From: Agriotes lineatus
Taxonomy: Eukaryota; Arthropoda; Insecta; Coleoptera; Elateridae
Length of the DNA stretch: 64,000 nt
Assembly: GCA_940337035.1 (NCBI GenBank)
Contig: CALNHX010005138.1
Location: forward strand, 1 to 64,000
Reading direction: 5' to 3'
In this document: positions 42,886-54,410 of the stretch, piece by piece
How the letters are laid out: the number at the start of each line of letters is the position of its first letter
Position numbering within the stretch: the stretch's first letter is position 1
The notes under the pieces: model-generated
What the model was told of the DNA's origin: nothing
What the model saw: the letters and a program-made list of their open reading frames with translations, nothing else
Databases searched by the model: none
Made by a program: the position numbers and the translations under genes

Positions 42886-43935
42886 ATGCAGATTCGGTAA
42901 GAAAATAGTAACGACACAAACCCTAAAAAGAAGTAATGTCTACCTACAAAAAATTTCCAAGAAATTTTTTTGTTGTCTTGGATACGGCTCGTGAACTAAT
43001 TTTTCTATTGGTCATTAATGAGTGTCGTACGATTTTCAATAGGATTTAATAAGTTATGGATAATTTTTCTTACTTATAAACAATAATTAAAATTAAAAAT
43101 ATAAAACGTCTAGTGTGACTCATTACTTTTTTCTTGAAATTACAGTGCTTCAACATAGTATGAAATGCTCTAGGACAGAGGTCCGTATCCAAAAATTTCT
43201 TGATGATGGTCAAAAAAGGCTAGAAATGTAATTAAACCATAATATGTGGTACCTACATCAGAAAATCAGGACCGTATTTAAAAAATGAAGTTCTTGATTG
43301 TTGTTTGAAGACGAAACGTCGGATGAAAAAAATTATAACGTAATCTTTGAGCTCATTAAAGGTTGCTATAAAGAAGTTTTGTCAGTTTCCCTCTAACTTT
43401 AATAACGCCAGAAAATCTAAAAATTCGGTTAAAATCACTCAAAAACGAAAAATAATATCAAGGATTTCTAAGCCGCATTTTCCTATTTAACCAAATTTGT
43501 ACCTCTTACCATTACCGACATCCTCATACTGGCCTTCCTTTTCTTGAACACACTGTATGTATTGAAAAGTGTGGGTGATAATCTGCACCCTGGCCTTGCT
43601 GGTTTTTCTATAATAATAATTTCTTTGGAAATTATACAGGGTTTTTATGGTTTTAATAAGTTATTTTGGATACCTATCCCTTTTCTTTTAATATTTCCCA
43701 TAGCAATTTCCTGTTTATATTATCAAAAAAAAATTGAATCTATAAAAGCTATATGTGTCTCTTTGTTGAATTCTCTCTCTTTTTCTATGAGTTGTTTGAC
43801 CATGGGACGGAATAATACCAAAAAATGGGGCATCAAAGAATGGGAGTGGCTCAACACTTCCATTCAGTAACGATAGCAAAAAAAATGACATTTATATATT
43901 ATATTCTACTTTTGAATATGAGATTGAGATTAATA
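42886..43935. other. No gene recognised
   Basis: Contains the right arm of the Penelope-like relic. The plus frame at 43544-43870 (108 codons, hydrophobic start) has no recognisable domain and may be chance. Confidence 0.35.
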
Positions 43936-44005
43936 TTTCGAGCCCAGTTTCTAGTCCGCCGCTCTGGTCCGCCGCTTGAACAACTGAGCCACGATCGTGC
44001 TCGAA
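43936..44005 (-). mobile_element. tRNA-like SINE head
   Basis: The minus strand reads GTGGCTCAGTTGTTCAAGCG (A box) then ACTGGGCTCGAAAT (B box). The anticodon arm does not fold; SINE fragment, not a tRNA gene. Confidence 0.45.
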
Positions 44006-44333
44006 TTGTACGAGTTTCTGCTGCGTTATAAAGACAACTTTATTATTGTCCCATTTGTGATGTTTAACCTGTATATGTTGATCTTATATTCGCCCATGAT
44101 AAAGCCTGATGATTACTTTTATCTATTTCTCAGTTAAATCAAGAATAAACAAAATTAAATTTTTTAAGGTGCTCACCTGCATATATTTCTCCAAAATGTT
44201 CTCGGTCTCCTTCGTCTTTTAGATGAGGGAAATCAAAATAAAGATCTAGCTATAAATGATCATCGGTTGGGGAATGCGAATGCATTATAGAGAAACGTCA
44301 AGAAAAGTACTGTGTCTTTCTTCTCAATAGTAA

Positions 44334-44531
44334 GATCACGAGTGCTCAATTCTTGTTGGAAAGATTTTTATTCTATGAGCATTGGTTGCTTAGCAATTAA
44401 ACCGGAAAAAAATGAGGAAAAGACCCGAGCGCGTAGCGCGAGTATTCTTTTCTTAAGAGTTTAATTGTCTTTAAGCAATCAATGCGAATACAAATAAAAA
44501 CTTGCTAGACAAGAGTTTTGTACGAGTGATT
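44334..44531. repeat. YGAR palindrome, about 95-base arms
   Basis: Outer arms ATCACGAGTGC and TACGAGTGAT pair, then TTTTTATTC and GAATACAAATAAAAA, then GCATTGGTTGCTTA and TTAAGCAATCAATGC. CGAG (44426-44429) faces CGAG (44439-44442) around CGC-GTA-GCG. ATTGG motifs follow at about 44529, 44676 and 44706. Confidence 0.65.
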
Positions 44532-44847
44532 GGAATGGTTGGAGAATGAAACGAATAAAATACAGAGACATATTAGTTATATGTCAAACTTTACATTTGT
44601 CAAAATGTCGTAGTACTCGTAGTAGGAAAAATACCGTGCTTTTCCTTTCAGTGAAAGAGTGCTATTATAATTTGTGATTGGTGAATTTGATCTTATTTTT
44701 AAAATGTAATTGGTTTACAATCTCTCAGTCTAGATTTCATTTAGGGAATGTAGAGGCCAGAGTAATGTTGCGTACCTTAGAATATAGAGAAATTAAGGAA
44801 GGGGGGTTTCTGCGAGTTAGCCTAAGAAATAGTGATACGGATATGAC

Positions 44848-44955
44848 GTCACGGCGATCATAAGCATACTCGGATAAATTAATTTGCCTCGGCCTGACGG
44901 CCTCGGCCACAAACTTATCCTCGTTTGTTACATGCTTATTACCGGCCTTATGTTG
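44848..44955 (-). repeat. YGAR palindrome on the minus strand
   Basis: Plus-strand CTCG at 44888-44891 and 44902-44905 are facing CGAG on the minus strand, around GCC-GTCA-GGC. Outer arms CATAAGCAT and ATGCTTATT, and CGGATAAA and TTTATCC-type segments, pair. Confidence 0.55.
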
Positions 44956-45059
44956 TTAAAAACTATAAATAAATTTTCTTTAAATAATTATGAAATATGA
45001 AAATTATTTGACAGAAATAAATTTCTGTTTGTTTTAAATCTTTTGTTTTCGCCACTCAG

Positions 45060-45490
45060 AAAGAATATACAGCTCCTGGCAATAGTTGATCCCTATATAA
45101 TTTTCCAATGTTAATTTTGCCATGTCTGGTAGTCACTGACACACTGTATAAGTTTTGTGTACTATCTAGATGCGACAGCAAGCTTTTGAAGAAAATCGCA
45201 TACCCGGAAGTTTGGTGTTGACTCTTGTGATTTCTGATTTAAAAAAACAGCTGTAACGATTTTTTCCAAACTTTACATTTTTAATGTGTATTGATGTGAG
45301 ATAGGTGATTTTCCAATTGAATATCTCTAAAATGGGTTTCTTTTGTTTTTTTATTTTTTTTTATGAAGTTTTATTTTATATAGAACATCCGGTATATTAT
45401 TACATTTTTGAATTCAGCTTAAAATTAGAGAAAATTTGTCTCTTCAACTAACTCTGTATTTTGTACAGTTTCTGTAGAATTTGTAATTTT
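45060..45490 (-). repeat. Dispersed repeat, inverted copy at 59450-59820
   Basis: ATAGGTGATTTTCCAATTGA, GACAGCAAGCTTTTGA and AGAAAATTTGTCTC have reverse complements in order at 59640-59660, 59765-59780 and 59510-59530. No coding sequence. Confidence 0.65.
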
Positions 45491-46160
45491 TGAAATTTTT
45501 TGACAAATGCTTAAAAATTAAAAATTTTGGATACATATAAGATCACTCTAAAAAGAAGTTATGTGCGTGTATCACACCAGCCTGGGAAATGCTGCCTTAT
45601 ACTGCGTTTAACGGACATATTCATAATTCAAATTACTGGGACGGCCTTGATTGCGCAAAACCAGTTTTAGACGTTACAAATGAAAAATTCGGGAGCACCC
45701 AAAAACTGTTTAATTGAAAACAAAATTGAGCTATGTACGGCCGGCTTACCAATAGGGTTAATTTGTGGGAGGGGCTTCTACTAAATGCCCGTTAAACTTA
45801 AACGTCAAACGTAGTACTACAGCGGATTATCAGGACTGCATGTGCATGTAATAGTGTGTATGGAGCAATATATTTTGGTTATCAGGAGTGATTACCACTG
45901 TCATGTGAAAAGGGCCTTAGCGTTGAAGTCTCACACCTGCCCGATAAGTAAAATTAGGATCGTGTCACCTACATTGTGTAGTCAGTCAAGGTTAAGGGTT
46001 AGCAGTTAGCAGTACGTTAATGTATTTCTTAGTGACTAGAGTGCGGGAACAGAGTGCATTGTAATCAAAGAGATTGCAAAATTCACATAAAAATAATGTA
46101 ATAGCGTTAAGCATTACTATTTTACCGCTGTTTACAGTTTACATGTATTCTCACTGAAAA
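45491..46160 (+). promoter_or_regulatory. Upstream region of the HP1-like gene
   Basis: No other gene here. An in-frame TGA at 46155-46157 lies one codon before the ATG, so the reading frame cannot extend upstream in this exon. GTAGTCAGTCAAGG near 45980 contains an initiator-like TCAGTC. No TATA box is convincing. Confidence 0.3.
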
Positions 46161-46326
46161 ATGCAACACGAAAATCCGATTTTCGAGCTGGTGAAGTCGT
46201 CTAAACCTCCGGTTAGCGCTGCAACCACTTCTTCGAGTGGCGCGAAAAATAAAAAGCACGATTTGGCCGTCGATTCTCTAGATAAATTGAAACCAGACAG
46301 AATTTTAGCAGCTATGGAAAAAGAAG
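46161..46326 (+). CDS. HP1-like chromoshadow protein, exon 1
   Basis: 55 codons plus one base from ATG at 46161 to GAAG|GTATGA. The first 38 residues are Ser/Thr/Lys-rich (SSKPPVSAATTSSSGAKNKK), like an HP1 hinge. DSLDKLKPDRILAAMEKEG then matches the first strand of the chromoshadow domain (HP1: F.RGLEPERIIGATD.SG). No chromodomain precedes it; an in-frame stop just upstream of the ATG rules out a fused one. The donor phase fits only with exon 2 at 50852 as far as I can find. Confidence 0.75.
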
Positions 46327-46869
46327 GTATGAACACATGTTTTCCTTATATGACAGTACATTTGTCAGTAACGAATTGGTTAGGTAATTAGAATAAAATA
46401 AATATACCGAGTAAAAATTAAGTATGTACAAAGTAGTAGGAATGCTAGTGATACTGATGTTAATATTCATTGCATCAAATAATAGTTTGAATAAATAGCG
46501 TTTATTATAACTTAGAATGCATTCGGGCGTAATCAATTTATAAGATTCTTTTGATGTGTTCGAAACCGTGTTAGAATTTTTATCTTATCTGGTCTTATAA
46601 AGACCACTAATCTGAAGTTAACTTTAATTCGTTGTTAAAGTAAACAAGATCGCATCAAAATGTCAGTGCTTATGACGTTTTATTCATTAGTAAACACATG
46701 TTGATACGCTTTCGTTTATTTTAACAACGAATTAAGGTTAACCTTAGATTCTTTAGAAGACTGGCTGTAAGTATTCCAGTTTTCAGCAACATAAACTTAT
46801 TATAACGTGCGTTAAAAAAACATTATCGAGGGCTTTGAACTAGATTTTGTCTTACGACTGCATGCCGGT

Positions 46870-47042
46870 AATTATTACATCGCTCTACCCAGAATTCAGC
46901 GTGCCGAATCACTCGAGTTGCCAGTTGTGAAAGTGAGGTTATGTGTTTATACGCAAATTATTAGATCGCTCTACTCAAAATTCAACGCACTCGATCACTT
47001 GAATTGTCAGTTGTCGAAGTGATGTCGTGTGCATACGCAATC
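46870..47042 (+). repeat. Two tandem copies of a roughly 100-bp dispersed repeat
   Basis: Each copy runs AATTATTAnATCGCTCTACnCA, AATTCAACGC, TCACTTGAnTTG(T)CAGTTGT, AAGTGA. A third copy lies at 54955-55040. A second conserved part (CACAAGGCCACTTGATAAnGG) is found at about 47770 and 55105. Confidence 0.6.
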
Positions 47043-47487
47043 GAGATATTAATTCATTATTGAGATTATTAACCGCGGATTAATACACGAGTTACAATAT
47101 TTTTCGTTTATCGTATCTTATTAAATTGAAGATAATTTTATTTTATTGCATGAAAAAAATTTGACACTTAAGAAGTTTCGACATTCATGGTAGCTTGATT
47201 TCCTATACTAAAATCGTTTATTAATAGAAAATCATCCATTAATAGGACTCATTAATAAACGATTTTAGAAAATAAAAAAAATCATACATTAATAAAGGCC
47301 ATTAATGAACCCATAAATAAACGATCAAGGGAAATAGTATACTATTTTATCGCATTTCATAAGAAATGTAAAATATTAAATTTTTACATAAAAGTGACAT
47401 TAAATGTCAAAACATAACCAAGTTAAGCAGAACTCGTTTCTATGTACTAAAGCACAATAAGCAGCTCGAGTTGATGTTATGCAAATG

Positions 47488-47642
47488 CCAGTACCGAAGT
47501 GTAATGTTGGTGACACTGTGAGTCTATGTCAAATTCGAGGTTAGCAGGTTAGGTTTTGACACAGACTGACGCAAAACTTAACCTGCTAATCTCGAATTTG
47601 ACATAGACTTACAGTATCACCAACAATACACTTCAGTACTGC
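47488..47642. mobile_element. Near-perfect 155-bp palindrome (MITE-like)
   Basis: Arms of about 70 bases: CAGTACCGAAGTGTAATG and CATTGAC-type partners, GTCTATGTCAAATTCGAG against CTCGAATTTGACATAGAC, TTAGCAGGTTA against TAACCTGCTAA. The loop is ACACAGACTGACG. It is an inverted pair of the repeat seen singly at 21785 and 38105. The tip has no facing YGAR. Confidence 0.7.
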
Positions 47643-48919
47643 CAAACGTAAATAGAATCGCTGTTGCTATGCAGAAAAGTGTTGCTAATGCAGAGACGTA
47701 CCACATTTCTCAACGATTTTGAATGTAGAAATGTAGGTAGTTACGACATGATTTTCAAAAATTACTGTTTGGCACAAGGCCACTTGATAACGGTTTTTTA
47801 ACACACTTTAGATTGTAGAATTGCCTATTATTATCTGTCCAAAATGCCTTTTGAACTTATAAAATAATTAAGCTAATGTCTTACAGTACTAAAAACGAGG
47901 TGACCTTACCCCCATCTAAATATTTTTGAGGTTCATTTTACTTTTAAAATGTTTGCTGATTAGCTATTTAAGGTATAATTGAAAAGTGAGGTTAGGTTAT
48001 AGTGCTTAGGTTTATGCTTGCAGGTTGTTTTCTTACCACAATGGAAGATTAAAAGTTACCTTTAAAAATGCTTACAATAATGTTGCTTGGACATGACCTT
48101 ATTCAAAATCAAAATAAAACAGGAAAACCGTAAATGCCGACTTAGCGTGAAAAACCACATATAAGGTGGGTTCGTTCGCCCTGGTATAATACATAATTAT
48201 AATATACCGTATTAACGATATTTTAGCTCCAAGCAGGTTGTGTTAGGGAGACAGTTCCGTTGGTCTAAACAAGACTTTCTGGTATAAATCTTTTTAGTAA
48301 AAGTCACATTCAATTGATTTTAAGGTTATGGTTCACGACAAAACTAGCGTTGCCGGTTGTACGTAAAACCTTAATGTGTAATTGTTAGTTTCAGCTTAAT
48401 CAAACATGAATTCATCAGTAAATATTTCACTTGTTATTTTTTTAAAAATAAATAATGATAATTAGAAATAGCTTAGGCACTTCCGAGCACTTCATAAAAC
48501 TTAAGAAAGCGGATGGGTTATTTATACGTTTAATACAAATGTAGAAATTATTTTTTTTTAAATACATGTTAATAATGTTAAATAAGTTATTTATTACAGC
48601 AGCAACTTAAGGTAACAATGTTTAAATAACACATTTAAAAATGGCAGGAAAAATTAATAGTGACGTTATGTAACGTATCCAGGAAATGTTAAGATTTCTG
48701 AACTTCAAAATCCATAACGGCTCCATTTTACTTCTTCGAATGTCTATCGTAGTAATGTAAATAGCTCTAAACACTTTTTGCTTATTTGAAAAGGTCAAAA
48801 CTATTATATGATTAATTTAGCGTATATAATACAAGATTATTCAATAATGATGAGTTAACGAGCCTTAAAAATGTTAAAATATGCAACACTACATGCATTC
48901 TACAACTATTTGTTATTTA

Positions 48920-50810
48920 AAAAAATCTGTAAAGAGCTTTACACAGAACTTCTCTCGCAAGTGGCAGCTTTGAAATTAAAAATTTTGGAAATACATACCA
49001 AAAGAAAAACATAATTTAATTTTTTAAAATTGTTAGTGTATGTTGTGTTCAAAAAATGCCCTTTTTTGTCAAGGGTAAAAGCCTGAGCTATGTGCAAAAT
49101 ATTACGTTCATTTAAGTAATAGTTCTTGAGTTAAAGCAAAAATAGGCAGAATTTTATTATTTTACGGTGCTCACGCTGTATAAAATGTGGGTGGATTTTT
49201 TACACACTTATTGATTTCGTCACTATCAAGCTATCTGAAAAATTTAAAAATTATTTTTAAGTAACTTTTGTGCTCTTTCCAACTGTCTTCAATATAACGC
49301 TGCCACTTAGAAAGCAAAAAAGCACCTATTTCTGGAATTATTATTTTAAATAGAGCACCTTGTATATTTTAGATAATCAGATGTTCTATTAAATTCTTAG
49401 TGCAGCACCATTTTTCTTTTTTCTTTTGGGCGATAAATAATATCGTAGGAATTAAAAAAATCTTTAAAAGGCTTTACTCAGAACTTTCCTCGTCGACATT
49501 GTGACACTAAATAATTTTAAAAATGAAATTAAGTTAGGAGTAAAAATATCTTCACGTTTCTAATAAATTAACGTTACCGGTGGTCGAATTCGAAGGCCAG
49601 GCGGATCGCGTGTGCAGTTCCAACGTGTTGTGGGATATTGCAAGGCAACGAGCTATTTCTACGTGAGCTACGGAGCACCTACCTTTTGAATTCTTGCGTT
49701 GCAGCTGTATTAAGTAACGCGCTAATTTGTTGCTTCTTTTTGTATCGTAGAACATTTATTCTGTATCTATTGGGGCCCATTTTTGGTAAGAGTAAAGCCC
49801 GCGCTATGTACAAATTATTACCTGTATCTATTACTAAGTTAAATAAAAAATAAACGTTTATTTTTTAAGGTGTTCACCCTGTATATATTTGTTTGAAATT
49901 TTCTCGGTTTTATGCTAGGTAGATATTATATGTATGCAAAATATTGTCTTCCTCCGACAATAGTTTTTGAGTTATACCGCCAACAGACAGACAGACAGAC
50001 GGAATTGAAAAAACCTCTTTGTCGTCATCTAGGGACCCTGAAACGTGAAGATCTGAAGAAATCTGGGAATGTGATTTTTTCGCCATTACAATACTTCCTT
50101 CGTCTTTTAGACGAGGTTTTGGTATGGTAATAGCGAAAAACTCACATTCCCAGATTTATTCAGATCTTCGCGTTAAAAAAATCGGTAAAATATAGACAGG
50201 GTGGATACCTTAAAAAATAAAATGTACCCGATTTTTGCTTTAACTTAAGAACTATTACTTAAATGAAACATTTCGCACATATCTCAGGCTTTTACCTTTG
50301 ACGAAAGTAGATATTTTTTGGACCCAACATACACAGGGTGTAAACCTTAAAAAATACATGTTTGGTTATTTTTGCGCTAAATAGATAAAAGTAATAATTT
50401 GCACATAGTTCAGGCTTTACACTTGACGAAAATGGAACCCAACAGATACAGGGTAAATGTTGTAAAAGTCAAAAAGAGGCAACAATACGTGCGTTTTGTT
50501 TAATACAGCCTCGCATCGCACAGATCCGGGAGATACTGTATGACCCAGTGGAACATGTGAGCGGCGTTGAAATCCCATCTGCATGCGCTGTAGTTGGAAT
50601 CCCATCGTCGATAATGTTTTGTTTTATATTTGAAAATTGATGTAATTTTCATTACCAAGTGTTTCCTTTTATTGTTTTAGTATTATTAGGAACGTTAAGA
50701 TATTTTTACCCTTAGTGTCTTTCGATTTTTAAAATTGTTTAGTGTCACAACGTTCACTTGAAAGGGAAGTTCTGAGTAAAGCCCTTAACAGATTTTTTAT
50801 TTTACCATTG
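48920..50810. repeat. Nested inverted repeat cluster centred near 50108
   Basis: A hairpin at about 50041-50176 pairs AAGATCTGAAGAAATCTGGG with its complement around a TTCGTCTTTTAGACGA core. Outside it, ACCCTGTAT-bounded units (49760-49890; 50180-50345; 50340-50460) and a AAAGCCTGAGCTATGTGC-type unit (49080; inverted 50280) are mirrored. AGGCTTTACTCAGAACTTTCC at 49473 mirrors 50770. Probably layered copies of one repeat family. Confidence 0.5.
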
Positions 50811-50851
50811 CCCTTCAGATTACTCTCGAATAATAATGATTTACTTTTCAG

Positions 50852-50997
50852 GAGAGCTAATGTTTTTGATGAAGTGGGCAGGCAAAGACGAAGCGGATTT
50901 GGTATCTGCCAAACAAGCCAACGCCATATATCCCCAAGTTGTAATTGATTTTTACGAGCGGCATATGGTTTTTGGCGATGTTCTCAGTAATCAGTAA
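50852..50997 (+). CDS. HP1-like chromoshadow protein, exon 2
   Basis: Joins exon 1 in phase 1 to give G-ELMFLMKW, DEADLVSAKQAN, then YPQVVIDFYERHMVFGDV, stopping at TAA 50995-50997. This is the chromoshadow domain: HP1 reads GELMFLMKW...DEADLV.AKEAN...PQVVI.FYEERLTW. The protein is 103 residues. Known HP1 dimer contacts keep Ile and Tyr (I87, Y90), while Leu is Met94 and the Trp that binds PxVxL partners is Phe96. Likely a nuclear protein that dimerises with itself or with HP1; the role is inferred. Drosophila has a comparable shadow-only protein, Umbrea/HP6. Confidence 0.85.
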
Positions 50998-52199
50998 TAT
51001 GAAATAATACAATAAGTCTCATTATAAAGTAAGAGTTTTTGGAAATAACGGGCGTATCTATTGTATCTAATAAGTATATATCAAAAGTATTTGGGTGTAA
51101 CATAAGTATATTTTATTTTTTTGCACGATTGAACATATTTATTCGTTTACCGCATGGGCTTCCATGACAGTAAGTTGGATTTACGATACCTGAACGGTAA
51201 CGTGAGAAACGTCAATAAATGTGACACAAGTGACAGAATCGTGAATAAGCGCATTATAAAAAGCCATGGCAAGTTGTAGAGTACTTGACAAAATTATTAT
51301 TTCTATTAATTGGCATTCAGCATTATAATATCTTATAGTAAAAATAAGCATTCAAGTTATTCCAATCGTGCAAAAATATAATATAAGCATCGCAAACGGT
51401 CAAGTTTACCTGTCGCAGATAATATTGGAGACTGGGCCAAGCGAAACATTGTTTTCGACCGGTAAACCGTCTTTACCATTTTTGACAATTAATATACTTA
51501 TTAAATACTGGTAATGCTTACAGAAGCATTATTTGCATGATTTAAACTATGTATTAATATTGTATTTTTCTAAATGTTTGGGAATGACTTTCAAATTATG
51601 TTATCATTGTTGATAAAGTAAGATATTGACCCGTTAAAAAAATAAATATTAAATCATTGTAATAAGTATTTAATTAAGTTTGTAGATCTGGTATCTTTGA
51701 AATAATTGTAATAACCAGTAGGCTACTCCTTTTGTTTCATTATTTTCAGATAATAAAAAGAAGTTGCAAACAGAAACGTAGGTATTTGTTTTATTCTTTA
51801 TATCGTGTGTTTAAAAAAAACTCATTCGCGGAATGTCACGATCAAATTGAAGTTTGCCATAACTTGACACACACCCATTGAAGCAAATAAACTACCATAA
51901 GTCAGAGAGAACTAAATTACATCTTGATCTTGAACTATTTTTCTAAAAATAAGCAAAATACTTAATAAAAACAATTTTTATTGACTGTTATGATATGCCA
52001 TCTTATTGTTCTTTTTGCTTGATACAACTAAACTTAATGCAGTGGAAATGTTTACCTGTCACAGTGACAAATGTTTTCATAAACAAAATGCACTCTGGCA
52101 TTTACCAACAGACTTAAGTTAAGACATGGCTATATTTTTTATCTTTCTTTCCAAGGCCTGCTCTAAATATTTTTTTTAACACGATATATGTAGTAAATG
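50998..52199. other. No gene recognised
   Basis: AT-rich sequence downstream of the HP1-like gene. The first clear AATAAA on the plus strand is near 51642, which would make a 3' UTR of about 650 bp if used. Confidence 0.35.
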
Positions 52200-52295
52200 T
52201 AACCTTTACCCTCAGCGGTTTGGTGCGCCCGGCACCCCGACGCTGTGTACACGCTATAGGGGGTTACAGATTATGTATGTATGTATGTATATTAT
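52200..52295 (+). mobile_element. SINE 3' end with TATG tail
   Basis: GTACACGCTATAGGGGGTTACAGATTATGTATGTATG parallels the end of the SINE at 55149 (CTACACGGCAAG..GAGGTTACAGATTATACATACATAC; both given only as shared GGTTACAGATTAT plus a tetranucleotide tail). Likely a 5'-truncated copy. Confidence 0.5.
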
Positions 52296-53850
52296 TTAGA
52301 GGTAACATTAAGTTTTTCAAGCCGTCGCGCGTCGTTAGGGATAAACTTATCTAAGAAGTTTACCAAAATTTACCGAAAATTCTTCGAGGCCGCTTGGCTG
52401 CTAACAGTAGGCAACCACATGTTCCTGCAGCTGCGTTTTTGGCGCGAAAACGTTTCTGGACGATGGCGTGCTTTCATGCGATAGAGATACCTTTTGGTTG
52501 AGCTGAACAAAGCACGCGAGCGTCTAGCTCGTGCACTGCCCCCCTCCCCCTCCCCCAGTCTCATAACCGTGGCGTGACTTTCTTCACGACTCGAGGAAAT
52601 TGACGCTTGGCGTGAAAAAACATCAAGTGTGTAACGTTCTCGTTTAACCCTCCGGGGCTGTGATCGAGTGGCCGTTCAGCGCGACCTAAAACTGCAACAC
52701 CCGGCTTTCGTTATCATCTCGATGCATTTGCGATGCATAATCGTTCTTTTACGAATCCTCCAGAAGAAGCCGTGGCTCAGGTGCGTTTTTCTTATTACAT
52801 TTCGAGACAAGGTTGTAGACCGTTTCGTGGTCCCTCGTCTACCGTGCTTTCCTGAGAGCAGGATTCTGTGTTGCTTTGACGTTTTCAAAGGAATCATTTC
52901 CCCAGCGTCCTCACTCCACAGCCAAACTGGCGGATTCAGCTACCACCCCCCGTAGTCGACTCTGTTCATTCTAGTTTTCGCTAGCGGTGTTGCTTGCGAA
53001 GCGAGATCCAGTGGCCTGACGTCAATGTTTGTGAAGCGCTACCGTATTCAGTGCTACGCGTCTTGACTCAGTGCGAAGCGGCGTATTTACCGCAAGAGGT
53101 TTAGCTAGTCAAGGTTCTCATGGCCCGTAATTACGGTACTGCATTTATAAGTTTGACCGGTGTGGCTCGTCTTCAACTCCCATACCGCGATACATTCGTT
53201 GCCCAATGTTTGGTGTGGTCACGACCCTTCGTCGTGCACCCTTTGCTTGTTTGTTCAAGCTAGAATTAAATGACCTACTAACCCATATAATATTACACTA
53301 TTCGAGTTGTATTCACCTATGTGTTTGTTCTTAATAGACGCATTTCAACTCTTAAATGTTTGGTTTATAATTGCTGCATGTATTATCGAATTATTTCTTG
53401 TTATGTCTTTCTTGTAACGATTTATGTAAGGTGAGTTGGCGAAAGCGAAGTGTAACACCCAAGGTAGGTTCCGTAGCAACGGAGAATCGACTTGCAGGAA
53501 CGCCGAAGCACCACGACTCCCCTAGGTTTCGAGCTTATACAGGGGTTGTCGATAAACACCGTTTCTACCCTATCCATTCAAGCTCGTTGCGCCCTTATAT
53601 TTCCTTATATACCTTTATATATCTCTGATGATCACACGCGGTGTAAGGACCTCTTGCTCTAATTAACGATGTACAAATCCGAATCCCCCCATCTCCTCGA
53701 GTACTAGCCGGACCGCTATCGGTTGCAGGACGGTTTTGCCGTAATTGGGGTGAACTCGGTCGTAGTAATAATTAACGTGTCTTAATGAGCGTTTTGTCCT
53801 TTAGCACAGAGCCAAATTTCAGGCATAGCAAGATTTTAAAAACTAAGCTA
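52296..53850. other. GC-richer block of unknown nature
   Basis: About 1.5 kb with clearly more G+C and many CpG than its surroundings. Open frames on both strands are short and none shows a domain. 53585-53630 has three CCTTATAT/CTTTATAT strings in a row. GCACGCGAGC and GCTCGTGC form a short hairpin near 52515. Could be a diverged repeat or a regulatory region. Confidence 0.35.
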
Positions 53851-54179
53851 GTTGTAAAATTGGACGTTTGAACACACGATATAAAACGTATCCAATTTTG
53901 GTTAAAAATAGTATTGTATAAACAATGTGGTTAAGCAAATATATTTAATTTCACAACTTATCATAAGAGAGTGTAGTTATGCATGCATTTAATGAAGTGA
54001 AAAATTGTAATGAGTTGGCTCTTGGTTTTACTTATTATTTAGAACATTATCTGTATAATTATAATATAATTTGCATACCTCATGCTTTATAATTGATAAT
54101 GACAAGTTAACACTAATAAGCTTACCTGTATTTTGCTTGATAATTTTCTGTTATAGTAACACCTAAATATTTGACATAT
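53851..54179. other. No gene recognised
   Basis: AT-rich, no feature seen. Confidence 0.3.
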
Positions 54180-54410
54180 CGCTAAACGTGTTTTACTATA
54201 AGTGAGTTTGAACCTCAAACACGGACAATTGGGTTTTTGTACGCCCTTCGGCCATCCAACATAGGTGCACTTTTGGTTGTGACTCTTGTGAAAGGACATT
54301 CTTCCCCAAAATTCAACAGGTTAGGATAAGCAACTCCCTGGGATGTAAACTTCATGTTGTAGCTCACAAGCTCTCAGCTTACATGAAAAAGAAGATCATT
54401 TAATGTACAA
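54180..54410 (+). mobile_element. tRNA-derived SINE, second copy of the 14466 family
   Basis: A degenerate B box (GAGTTTGAACCTC) near 54203 precedes a body sharing the order GGACAnTTGGnTTT, GGACATTCTTCCCC, CAGGTTAGGA, CTCAGCTTACATGAAAAAGAAG with the copy at 14466-14766. The 5' part is truncated or decayed. Confidence 0.6.

Larger units (their letters stand above)
41890..43440. mobile_element. Inverted-arm relic, probably a Penelope-like element
   Basis: About 41925-42080 is the reverse complement of about 43250-43400 (AACTGACAAAATTTCTTTAT against ATAAAGAAGTTTTGTCAG; CGTTTCGTCTTCG against GAAGACGAAACG; TACGGTCCT against AGGACCGTA). The arms carry a GAAGACGAAACG(T/C)C string resembling Penelope pLTR ends. 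No Penelope protein remains; the interior is a LINE fragment and a palindrome. Confidence 0.5.
46327..50851 (+). other. Intron of the HP1-like gene, 4.5 kb, repeat-filled
   Basis: Donor GTATGA, acceptor TTACTTTTCAG. No other gene is supported inside it. Repeats within are listed separately; the rest is AT-rich. Confidence 0.7.

Noticed and set aside
43544..43870. 108-codon frame with hydrophobic start
   Set aside because: Low-complexity, AT-driven hydrophobic sequence without a recognisable family.
47488..47642. Membership in the YGAR palindrome set (also 25568-25622, 28874-28911, 30581-30619, 52505-52530)
   Set aside because: True palindromes, but without facing YGAR near the tip.
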